From NCBI RefSeq assembly GCF_026210795.1, contig NC_089458.1, positions 1,364,001-1,428,000 of the forward strand: DNA of 64,000 nucleotides, written 5' to 3'. Shown here one piece after another: positions 50,330 to 61,125 of the stretch. Numbering within the stretch: position 1 is the first letter of the stretch; the number at the start of each line of letters is the position of its first letter. A program made the position numbers and the translations under genes. Origin of the DNA: Rhizophagus irregularis (lineage: Eukaryota > Glomeromycota > Glomeromycetes > Glomerales > Glomeraceae). The notes under the pieces were generated by a model. The model saw only the letters and a list, made by a program, of their open reading frames with translations, ran no database searches and was not told the origin of the DNA.

Positions 50330-51679
50330 CTTCGAAATAGGATCCAGTCGCATCTTGAATTTACAAAAGAAAAAAAAATGAAACTGTTAGTAAAAACGTT
50401 TTGTTAGAAAAAATAAAAATTTGAAGATACTGTATATACCTTCGAAATTCCATATAACTGAGTGATCTCAGATCTTACAAAAAAAAAGCAAACAAGAAAC
50501 GTTAGTTTACATTTCTAAAAGAAAAATAAAAAAAATCCAAGTTTTAAAGTGAATTGAAACTTTGAAACTTACCAATCCGTTAAGATTTGTCTTCTTTTTC
50601 CATTCTTCAGAAACCCATCCAAGATTTAAAAGAAGAAAAAGAATTAGAAATAACAAAAAAAATTAAAAAAATTAAAGATTCGTATTGTTCTTACAAATCT
50701 TTGGGTTTTCTATTCTTCGGAAGCCCATCTGAAACCTAAAAATAAAAGAAAAGAACGGTTAGAAACCGTTTATAATAATAAAATAAATAAAAATAAACTA
50801 AAGATTCGTACTTATGAATTTTGGTTTTTTCCGTTTTTTGGAAGACACCTGAGAAATCCAAGACCTAAAAATAAAATAAAAAGAACGGTTAGAACCATTC
50901 ATAGTATTAAAAAAAAATAAATCTAAGGTTCGTAATATAATACTTACGAACCTTAGTTCTCCATTTTCCGTTCTTCAGAAGACTACCTGACAGAACCTAT
51001 AAAAAATAAAATAAAAAGAACGGTTAGAACCATCTATAGTATTAAAAAAAATAAATCTAAGGTTCGTAATATAATACTTACAAACCTTAGTTCTCCATTT
51101 TCCATTTTTCGGAAGCCCTTTTGAGATACCGAACTTATAAAAAAAAGAAAGGAACGGTTAGTAAACCGTTCCATAATAATAACAAAAATAAATAAAAACT
51201 AAGATTCTTACGAATCTTGGTTTCTCTTTGTGAAATCCCCTTCCATCATCCCCTTTCCCAGTTTTTATTTTAAAATCTGGTTTCGTGAATAAGCCGGCGT
51301 TCTACAAAAAAAAATAATGAAAAAGAAACGTTAGATCGTTTCTTGAATTAAAAATAACAAAAAATCTTCCCCTTTCCAGTTTCTTACTACCTTAAAGTCC
51401 GGTTTCGTAGTATTCAAGCTGGCGTTCCCTAGTAAACGTTTTATAAAAAATAAAATAATGAAGAGAAACGTTAGTTCGTTTCTTAAATTAAAAATAACAA
51501 AAAATCTTCCCCTTTCCAGTTTCTTACTACCTTAAAATCCAGTTTTGTAGTATTCAAACCGGCGTCCCCTAGTAAACGTCCTACAAAAAATAAAATAATG
51601 AAAAGAACGAAAAAAAAAATAAAAATAAAAAAATAAAATAAAAAAAAAATAGATTAAAAAAAAAGTAACAAAACTTACA
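50330..51679 (-). other. Array of short splice-site-flanked segments (minus strand)
   Basis: On the minus strand, about ten segments of 24-90 nt sit roughly 100-130 nt apart. Most have a pyrimidine tract plus AG before them and GTAAG or GTATAT after them. Approximate limits: 51531-51580, 51391-51428, 51212-51301, 51082-51133, 50948-50996, 50812-50864, 50695-50735, 50573 to about 50610, 50440-50473, 50330-50353. A leading segment ends with a donor at 51679. Several share the core cttccgaaraayggaaaa (GLPKNGKW in one frame, GFRKMENGE in another). Exon phases do not chain into one clean frame and no start codon or signal peptide is clear. This may be a repeat-exon gene, perhaps decayed. Confidence 0.5.
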
Positions 51680-52026
51680 GGTGTAAGAAAAGGGGGAGAA
51701 CGAAAGGGAAGTGAAGGACGAAAGGAAAGGGAAGGATATAGGAGAAGGACGAAAGGACGAGGGGATAAAGGGAAGTGAAAGAAAGGGAAAAAAAAGTTTA
51801 AAGTTTTTTATTAGTCAAAAAAAAAAAGATCGATCGGCAAACTGATCACGTGATACTGATCAATACTAACTGAAATTTACTAGTTAGTAATTATATTTTT
51901 ATTATAGCAAAGATATGTACATTGAATATTTATTATTAAATGCTGCACATCATAATAAAAATTTCATTAATAATGTTCATTAATGTTAAATATTACTTGT
52001 ACATTAAAAAGAATAAATATTGCAAT

Positions 52027-52720
52027 TAGTGCTCCTAACAGATCAGATCAGATCAGATTTTACTTAGATTCAATCTGATCTGAAATTAATTAAATCTGAT
52101 CTGATCTGATCTGAATCAAATCGGTTTAAATTTAATCTGAATCAGATCAGATTTAATTAGATTCAAATCTGATCTGATTTGATTCAAAACTGATTAAATC
52201 TGATTTGATCTGGATCTGATCTGATCTGATTTGAATCTGATTTGAATCCGAATAAATATATTATAAATTCTAAAGCTATAATTTGTAAATATGTAATTTG
52301 GCCAGAATTATGCACTTAACTCTGGTAGATTATTGAATTTCCCAAAAAGGAAATTTAGGTTACACAAAATCCAACTTGAAAATCGATTTTTGTGGAACGG
52401 CTATCGCCAAAAAAGGAAATGATCGACATATCAGTTTTGGCTGGAGTTAAAAATTAGGAATTAATTCCAGCCGGCATTATGAATTCGGCTGAAATTATTA
52501 GTAAAATCAAATCTGAAATCTGAATTAAATCTGTCAGATTCAATCTGATCAGATTCAGATTTTGAATAAGCCTAATCTGAATCTGATCTCGATTCGATCT
52601 GACGGATTCGAAGCTACCTGATTTTGTTCGCATCAAATTTTTTTCGATCTCGAATTCGAACTGCAGATTAAATTTATTCGATTCGATCCGAATCCGACAG
52701 ATCAGATTTTTCGAGTACTA
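52027..52720. mobile_element. hAT-like MITE rich in gatctgatc words
   Basis: Termini TAGTGCTC and GAGTACTA with a perfect 8-bp duplication attgcaat (52019-52026 and 52721-52728). The subterminal 200 bp on both sides are packed with atcagatc/gatctgat repeats, which look like transposase-binding arrays. No coding capacity. Confidence 0.88.
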
Positions 52721-52734
52721 ATTGCAATGTACAT

Positions 52735-54816
52735 AGGATCCTGGACATCGCATATATAACTCATAACTGATCTGCATGAATTTAAGTACTTTTTGCTCCT
52801 GCTAAAATAGACCTAATTTGCTAAAAATCAAATTATCACATTTCAAATCTATACTAATTTGCTAAAACTCAAAATATAACAATCACCGCGCATGTAATAT
52901 GCAAATCATTTTCATATTAAAAAAAATTCATGTAACCATATTTGAGTTACTTCATTTTATGATAAACCGTCAATTTTAATATGTAACTCCCATACAAATT
53001 AAGTAATTTGATAGAACATCATGTGCTTTACTAGTCTCGAAGTTAATTTTCCATTTTTGAAATTTTTTTTTCTCTTCGCATATACAAGAAGTTTACGTTA
53101 AAAAATGAACTTTTTTTGAGATCCTTTTAAAAGTTTGAATAAATATATAGTTTTAATAGCAAAAATATATGTAATTTTACAAGAGAAAAAAGATTTTCTA
53201 AGGATTTAATGGTAGTTATTCAGGTAGTTTTTGTATAAACACAAAAAAATTGATTTTTTAATAAAAAAAAGAATTTTTACTTCAATAAATTTTAATGAGA
53301 ATCCTTTAACTAATAATAAATATTTTATTTTTAGGTGTAACTTTTCAAAAGAAAACAGCTTTTATTAAGTTAATAAGGTCGGTCACCCAATAAGATTTTT
53401 GTTTATTATTGAATTTATCAAATTTTCTCTATTTTTTAATATGAAATAATGATAAAATTTTATTTATTATAGGAAAAAGGAAGGGAAGAGTATTATTAGA
53501 TTTATTTTTGAATAATATATTTTTTTTTAAATTAAAAAAAAACTACAAAATTTTCATTATTTTTAGTAAATCCACCTTTGTCCAATCATGTTTTAATATT
53601 AGATTCCTATTTATTTCATCACAAAATTTTTTTATTTTAATATTCAAATTGTTTTTTAAATTAGAAAATAGTTTGTTTTGTAATTAAAACCATTGAAATA
53701 ATAAAGAATTTATAATACTATTATACAAATATAATGAAAAAAAGTGAAATTTTTCTTTATAGATTCTGGGTTTATTTGAAAATTTATTAGAGTTAATATT
53801 TTTTTAAGCTTTTTTTTTGTTATAAAATTATATAAAATACTTTCTATCTTAATTTGGAGTTTTAAATTATTTACTATATTTGACAAATTTCAAGTTTTTC
53901 TCATTATTCCTTATTTTTAGCAAATAAAATGTACCAATTTCTAGTTAAGATCCACCTTAAAAAACAAAAAGTATTTGAAAAAATTTTTCAACACACTCTT
54001 AGATGTTGTCAAGAAGTATTATTTTCTATATTTAGTTTGAAAGTTATTTTATATAAATGTAATGTTACATTTGAACTGCATTTTTCAATTTTTATAAAAT
54101 TTAGGCTGGCATTATAAAATTGGCCGGAATTAAGCAAAATTTGGCCAGAATTATGGATTCGAAAATCATCAATTTTAACCAATAAAATTTATTTTAGCCG
54201 ATTTTGATCTACATACATAAATTATATAATTAATAACTATACGGCACCATAATTTTTAATATGGCTATCATAATAAGAAAAATTTGCCCTTAAATTTTAT
54301 TATATGCGCAGTGATTGATAAGTTAATAATCTTTTTTTTTATTATCAATAAAAAAATAAATGATTAATATAAATTAAACTGCCAATTTTTATAATTAAAA
54401 TATGTAAATTATAAATAAAATAATAATTAATAAAAATAATAAATTAAATAAATAATATTAAAAAATAAAATATTGCGAAACTAAACGGACAGTTTTTGGC
54501 TCACATTATGCTTAATTTTAGCCGGAATTATACTTAATTTTGGCCAAAATATGACACAAACCCCGAAACTAATATTTTTAAAAATATTATTTATAAAGTT
54601 AAAAACAAAGAATAAGTTAAATTTAAAAAAAAGTACCAATTTGCTCAAATATAAAATATGACATTGTAAAATCAATACAATTTGCTAAAACTCATAATTA
54701 TGACTATTAATTAATTTTCAATCAATTTGCTTTTTCTAAAATTATGAGTTTAACCTAATTTTGATTGAATTTGCTAAAACTCAAATGTAAGTTATATATG
54801 TGATGTCTGGGGTCCT
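52735..54816 (-). mobile_element. hAT-like element B, relative of element A with an insertion inside
   Basis: The ends AGGATCCTGGACATCGCATA and the inverse tatgtgatgtctggggtcct match element A (47075-47713) in reverse orientation. The flanks atgtacat (52727-52734) and atgtacgt (54817-54824) are a 7-of-8 target duplication. The internal match to element A is interrupted from 52880 to 54317 by another element. Confidence 0.82.
52880..54317. mobile_element. Element nested in element B
   Basis: A 1,438-bp insert with termini CAATCACCGCGCATGTAAT and, inverted, CAATCACTGCGCATATAAT, flanked by ataa on both sides. Element A lacks it at the same point, which confirms the borders. The text near its right end (ggccggaattaagc, aagaaaaatttgccc) recurs at 16010-16160. 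No recognisable transposase. Confidence 0.78.
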
Positions 54817-54824
54817 ATGTACGT

Positions 54825-55404
54825 GCATTTAGCGTAAATGTATATGTAATATGGTATGCTTCTGATATGTAAAGCAATAAATTATGAAATATATGTAAAT
54901 ATATTATATATAATTAAAGAAATAATAGAAAGAAGAGACAAAAAAATAAAAATATTGAACAAAAGAATAAAGAAATAAGAGACAAAAATAAATAAGACAA
55001 AAACGCGTGCATGATTAAATGATTAAATCACATGCAAGGATCAGCCTAATTTTGATTGGCCAGAAAATATGATATCGTAAAATTACAGAAATCCGCATTT
55101 TAAAAAATCATGTATATCATACAGCGGACGTGACATAAATAAATCATGACTGAAATTTGTGTTCAATTTGTGTTCAATTTGTGTTGATAATTCTGGTAAA
55201 AAATTATTAATTTTGACCAAATTTCGTTAAATTTGTTAAATTTGTGTTGAATTTGTGTTGCGTAATTTTTTATTTATCACAAGGAGATGGTATTTAGTAA
55301 TTGCATGTATGATGTACAAGATTTTTTTTATGATTTTTTTAAGAAATGTACGCAAAATATTTAATCAGAATATAATTGTTTTATTTTTAAGGAAATAATA
55401 ATTT
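54825..55404. other. Residual AT-rich spacer inside the 13.3-kb block
   Basis: Contains a short tandem patch of aatttgtgttc words at about 55155-55185 and 55240-55260. No gene. Confidence 0.4.
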
Positions 55405-55873
55405 TACGCCCCTGCGTAGCAACGCATCCTTTTAAATCACGTGATAATAATTAAATTTTGATTGGCTGTACATATACACCAATAATGATATGCCAAGATT
55501 TTTTTATTATTCTCGTAAATTTTTTACGCGAACCTTCCTTTTTTGTTTTTGTAATCAAAAAAACTCTTTCTTTTTTTGTTTTACAGTTGGCAAAAGTCTC
55601 TTTTTTTGTTTCATTACTAGTAAATCTTTTTTCTTTTTTTGTTTTACAACTTGGTGAAGCTTTCTTCTTTTATTTTACTACAGCAGGTAAATCTTTCTAT
55701 ATTTGTTTTGTTTCTTTGTTTAGTACGTTTACAATAAAGAAATTGTATAGCGATAGAATAAAATAACATATCATAGCTTTTTTGGTAAACTTGCCTTTTT
55801 TGTTTTATAGTTAAAGACAAACTTACCTTTTTTGTTTTATATTTAGGAACGAACTTTCCTTTTTTAGTATAAA

Positions 55874-58415
55874 ATGGCGGTTTCACAAGAAAAAAGTATT
55901 ATTGAAGCAATAGAAACTTTAACTAGTAATTCTCAACAATCCGAGCTTTATGTTGGACAGCATTGTATTTCATGGCCATCTGCTATAGCTTACGTTTCAG
56001 AATGGTGTAATTTTCAAGGGTTTCAATCACGATTAGATAGATCTGATCGTAACAATAATATGCCAGCAGGTGAATATAGGAAATTAGCTATTGTTTGTCA
56101 ACACTCTGGTAAATATAAAAAGCCGTTAGCTGAATTATCTTTGAACAATAATATTAAAGAAAATCATAAGACGATAGCAAAAGTTAGTAAAACTATTCGA
56201 TTAGGTTGTAAAGCTCATATCAACCTATCAAGACCGGAAAAAAATAATGTCAATCAATATGTATTTGTTACAACAATTGTAAATGAACATTGTCACGAAC
56301 TTAATTCTCAACTTATAAATTACACAAAAGAGACAGCATTAACGAGAGAAATGATAGAGGATATTAAGTTTTTAACATTACAAGTTCGTCTTACTATAAC
56401 ACAGCAAAGAGTATATCTTGAAAAAAAGTATACGAGCGAAAAATTCAATCTGATATCCTTCGTTACGAAATACAAAAATACCGGCCATCAGCAAAAGAGT
56501 TAAATAGAGATGCGTTAAATCTCTATGAACATCTTCTTAAATTAAAAGAAGATGATATTAAATGGCAAATTTTTGTCAATTTTGATAAAACAAAGGTTTT
56601 AAGGAGATTGCTTTGGATGTCTCCTAATCAAGTGGAGCTGTGGATTCAATATCATGACGTTATTATTAACGATGTTACTTGTAAAACAAATAGATACGAT
56701 ATGGCGTTATCATTATTTGTCGCTATTGATAATCACAATAATTCACGATTAGTATGTCAAGCGCTTATTACGACGAAACAGCAGAAGCCCTACGTTGGAT
56801 TTTTGAGTGTACACTACTTGCAACAGGTGGTAAAAAACAGTCAAATGAAACTATAAGTGGAGGGTTAGTTCCTTTGGTTTTTATGACAGATGCAGATCCG
56901 GCGGTAGATGCCGCATGTATTAAAATTTACCAGAATTGTTACACAATGCATTGTATATTTCATATCAGTCAAAACCTTCATAAAAAGTTTTCAAAATTGT
57001 TGGGCAATAAATATTCAGAATTTTTGAGCGAGTTTTATAATGCTAGAAATAGCTTAAGTCAAGAAAGATTTGAACAGTTATTTACCATATTGATTGAAAA
57101 ATATGAACAAGCTGCTGAATATTTGAGAAATTTGTATAAGACTAAAACATATTGGGCACTTTGTTTTACTTCAACAATTTTCACCGCGGCAGTACAATCT
57201 ACTTCACGTGTAGAGGGCATGAATGCAGTTTTAAAACGTGAAATTCTTAATTCCAACACCTCTCTATTGCAACTTGCTGAAGTAATACATCGTCGTCATA
57301 AAGAAGAAGAAAAACAAAAGGAATTTGCTTTTTGGAAAACAGTCATTCCTTGTGTGTTATTTTTACAAACAGCAAGTTTCCTTTTTCCTGCAATCGAAGC
57401 ATTAATAAAAAAATACTTAACAACTCCATTATATAATCTTCAAGTTCAAGAAATCAATCAAAGTGTTTATTACAAGTGTGAACAATTTGAATTAAACCAA
57501 ATTGACATGTTTGAACAGGTATGTTAATAATTTTTTATAGAAGGGTAGTAATAGTAAGAATAGTAAGCGAAATGCAGCAATGATTAACAAAATTTTAAAT
57601 TATTTAAGATTTCTGAAGTGATTGATACAGGTTTTTTGGAAGATTTACCTGATGAGCGTAAAGCATGTATCAAATCAATTTTTTATCATGTTAACCAAAG
57701 AGAAATTAAAGAAATTTGGGGTATTTCGGTTCAAAATACCCAAAAATTCAAACATTTTATCCTTTTAATGAACAATTCGGCCCATTTACGTTCATGTTTA
57801 GCAACAGTTACAAGGGGAATTGTTTGCCGACATTATTTTAGTCTTATGATGCATACACATACAGCAATGTTTCACATTCAACTTATTAGACCACGTTGGT
57901 ATAAAAATCGAGACTTGGATGGAAAACATGAACCTTTCGTATTTGCAGCTAAATTTCAGGACACTGAATTGTTAAAGCAACCAGAAATAAATCAAGAAAT
58001 TTTTTATCTAACGGCTTTAATACAAAACAATGTTGATAAATGGGAGCAGATAAGTAAATCTACTTTAGATGAAAAACTTTTCTTTGGAAAAGTGATGGGA
58101 ATGGCTAAAAAAGTTACTCTTAAGGCGGTTGAAAAAAAGGATGAGCGAATTTTTGAGATTTTTCAACGCTATCTTGATGAACTTAATGATTTTGAGGATG
58201 AGCTTAATAGTGAAATAGATACCGATGATGAAGCTAATGAAAATAGCTTGCAGCTTCAAAATCCAATTAAGAAACCTAGAAAAGGTCGACCAAAAGGAAC
58301 AACAAGAATTAAAAGTGCCATGGAGCCTCCAAAATCTAACAAGAGTCAACGGCATTGCAAAATTTGTAGACAAGCCGGACATTATTCAAGCACGTGTACA
58401 CAAAATCAAAAATAA
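55874..58415 (+). pseudogene. MULE transposase (FAR1-like, SWIM zinc finger, zinc knuckle)
   Basis: Starts MAVSQEKSIIEAIETL. A FAR1-type DNA-binding region lies at about residues 25-160 (CNFQGFQSRLDRSD, RLGCKAHINL). The MULE catalytic core follows (VNFDKTK, LVFMTDADPAVDAA, MHCIFHISQNLHKKF, TSRVEGMNAVLKRE). A GT-AG intron lies at 57519-57608. The second exon has a SWIM zinc finger (CLATVTRGIVCRHYF) and a C-terminal CCHC knuckle (CKICRQAGHYSSTC). The frame breaks twice, at 56422-56428 and near 56768, each needing a minus-one step to continue. Either it is decayed, the sequence has errors, or the first site (A AAA AAG) is a programmed frameshift. Confidence 0.85.
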
Positions 58416-59039
58416 CTCAGTAATTTTATATTAGTTGCTAGTCTTTTGATAAATGTACGTGAAAATAAATGAATCAATCTTTAATAAACAATAAAAAACT
58501 AATGCAAAAAAAAGTTTTATAAAAGTTTAGAAAAGAAAGCATAAAAATACATCAAAAGTTTCTTTTTAGATAATTGTATCTAATCAGTTACACCCGATTT
58601 CTTATTTATATTACAGATGCATGTAACTTTTCTGATACACTTACCTAGATAAAAAGATGATGTATAAAAAAATGCGTAACATCCCAGGACTACAAAATTC
58701 ACGGCAAAGATTTATGTTAGAACTTATACATTGATGAAAATTTACGTTATTACAGAACCCTTACCATATTGACGATACGAACTCAAGAATTGCATGATAT
58801 ATCATAGAAGAAAGATCACTGTTTAGCCGTAAAAAATGGTTAGAAACAGCACTGAAACTAATCGAAAATTTCCCACTCAACTTCCTAGTCTACAAAAAAG
58901 AAATGTTAAATATGTAAAAGAAAACGCACGACAATCACCAACACTTACTAGGTTCAAGAGTCTACATTAACATTAAATGTGTAAAAAGAAACGCGTATTC
59001 GCATACTACCACCAACACTTACTAAATCCAGGAATACGC

Positions 59040-59260
59040 CCACAAGAAACTGAAAAACAAACCAAAGTGTTAGCGATTAGTATGTACTCCATTAACACTC
59101 ACTGTCTGTCTAAAAAGAGTTTTAGCGCTTAGTGTGTAAAAAGAGAACTCATAATGACTCTATTAACACTTATTGTCTGTCTAAAAATAGTTTTAGCGTT
59201 TAGTGTGTAAAAAGAGAACTCATAATGACGCCATTAACACATTATCTGTGTTAGCGTTTA
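59040..59260. repeat. Tandem repeat, about 70-bp units, near the right end of the MULE
   Basis: Three imperfect units built on attaacac..t.tctgt and gttttagcgtttagtgtgta, then aaaagagaactcataatgac. Subterminal direct repeats of this sort often serve as transposase-binding sites. Confidence 0.7.
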
Positions 59261-59703
59261 GTATGTATAGTTGTATACTATCTGCCTAAAAATTTATCGG
59301 CTATCAACCTTATGAAATCACGTGATCAGAGGGTGCGTTGCAACGCGGGAGCGTATAAAAATTAAACCCTATTTTTAAATATGATATATTGATATTTATA
59401 TTTAAAACAATTAAACATGTACATGATTTTCAATTATTTTAAACTGAAATCAAACTAAGATTTTTTTTATTTTTTGATTTAATTATGATATTTATATTTA
59501 GATAATCCATATCCGCATGAGATTTAATTAATATGTTTAATGGTGAAAAGTGTAATAAATTAAATTTTAATTAAAACGAGAAATAAAATCAAACCAAAGA
59601 GATATTGTTCAAATTTTATTTAAAGTGACATTTTACGACTTTCTTTCTACTTAAATTTTCATTCATCCCAAAATCAAATTATAAAAATCAAATCTAATTT
59701 AAT

Positions 59704-60206
59704 AATGCCTCGCCACACACGTTCATGTCATTCCCACTATAATGTTCATTGGAATTGGGCTATGATGGACGAACTTGTTGACATACGTCGAGACAGAAAC
59801 TGTGCCTACCACAATATTAATGGTAGAAGCCACCATGATTTTTGGGACTCTGTTGCCAATAGGTTCATATGACTAATATCTATAATTTCTTTAAGAAAGA
59901 ATTTAAATTCAAATTAACCAATCCATTTAATTGAATCAGAATAAATAGAATATTTCGAATGAGAGTTTCTAGGCAACAGTACAGCCAAAAGTGGAGGAAC
60001 CTCGTCAGGGATTACTATATAAGTAAATAAATAAAATTACATTCATATAAATTAAATGTATTTATTGAATATTCAAACTGATTTTGATATTTAGAACTAT
60101 GTTCTTTATCATAATGGTAACCCTAGGCGGTGGCTGTGGATGCGTACCGGCTAAAGATATTATCGTGAATTTAGAACGAAATTTTGGGAGAGGCCGGGTA
60201 ATTATA
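59704..60206 (+). pseudogene. Myb/SANT-like DNA-binding protein, decaying
   Basis: Exons 59704-59862 and 59940-60019, with a possible third from about 60094. The product starts MPRHTRSCHSHYNVHWNWAM. It shows the trihelix-like pattern WAMMDELVDIRRDRN, FWDSVANR, SRQQYSQKWRNLVRDYY: spaced Trp and a hydrophobic third helix as in Myb/SANT-like proteins found in plants, fungi and PIF/Harbinger elements. The donor after YY reads ataagt where gtaagt is expected, and the downstream frame (YHNGNPRRWLWMRTG) meets a TAA. It probably served transposition, or is a captured gene, in the outer 13.3-kb element. Confidence 0.55.
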
Positions 60207-60699
60207 CTATAATAAAATTTATAATTAATATTTACGTTCATGTTTTAAATTTGATAAATTTGATCAATTTTAGTCACACGTGATGATCGTAGGGTAAGGA
60301 GAAACTTATCTACGTATCGTAGAAGATAATTATTTTTATTTTTTATTATTTATTAAGTGAGTAGCTAGGCCCAGTCTGTACTAAATATCGGTTGGAGACT
60401 TACGTTTTTTTTGGGCTGTGACTGATACTGACGTCCATGTCATACAGCCTAGATACTATTTTATAAAATAGTAGCGAACAAGTATCAAATGTGTATTTTT
60501 TTATTAAGTTATAATAAAAATTAGAATTTACTTTAATTTTTAACATAAAAATTGTAAATAATAAAAAATTCGTAAATAAAAATAAATTTGCTTTCCCAAA
60601 CTTAAAAAAAAAGGTGTTTATATTATTTTTGATTATTCAATAGTATTACATGCCTCTTGTATACGTTCTACTGCATATGCAGTTTTAACGATCGAATAG

Positions 60700-61125
60700 T
60701 AATATTATACAGATTTATAATCTCGTAAATTTTCAAAATATTTTAACCATAATATTACGCAGGTTTACAGTCTCGTAAATTTTCAAAATATTTTAACCGT
60801 AATATTACGCAGGTTTACAGTCTCATAAATTTTTGAAATATTTTAACTGTAATATTACGCAGGTTTACAATTTCGTAAATTTTTGAAATATTTCAACCGT
60901 AATATTACACAGGTTTACAGTTTCATAAATTTGCAGAATATTTTGACTGTAATATTGCGTAAATCTTACGATATTGAAAACTTGTGTAATATTTTAACCG
61001 TAATATCACATAAATCTTACGAAATTGTAAACTTACGTAATATTTTGAAATTTTTCAAAATATTATGCCATAAACTTTCGTAAATTTACAAAATCGTAAA
61101 CTTACGCAATTTTTTGCACTATAAA
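60700..61125. repeat. Right subterminal array of the 13.3-kb block
   Basis: About six imperfect units of 52-58 bp: gtaatattacgcaggtttac, then agtctcgtaaattttcaaaa and tattttaacc. A related, more degenerate array sits at the left end (47840-48200) in opposite sense. Confidence 0.85.

Larger units (their letters stand above)
55405..59355 (+). mobile_element. Mutator-like element (MULE) with about 40-bp inverted termini
   Basis: A 3,951-bp element. The left end is tacgcccctgcgtagcaacg and onward to atcacgtgat; the right end is the inverse (atcacgtgat, then gcgttgcaacgcgggagcgta). It carries a FAR1/SWIM-type transposase gene. The flanking 9 bp (taataattt and taaaaatta) agree at 7 positions, a plausible aged MULE target duplication. 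A tandem repeat patch lies at 59040-59260. Confidence 0.85.

Noticed and set aside
60745-60960. Repeated TAATATTAC, the nick-site nonanucleotide of rolling-circle (CRESS-DNA) viruses
   Set aside because: It occurs many times in an AT-rich tandem array, is not placed in a stem-loop of the viral type, and no Rep gene is present. A by-product of the subterminal repeats is the simpler reading.
60700-61125. Regular direct repeats resembling a CRISPR array
   Set aside because: Units vary along their whole length and there are no unique spacers or Cas genes. The context is a eukaryotic transposon end.
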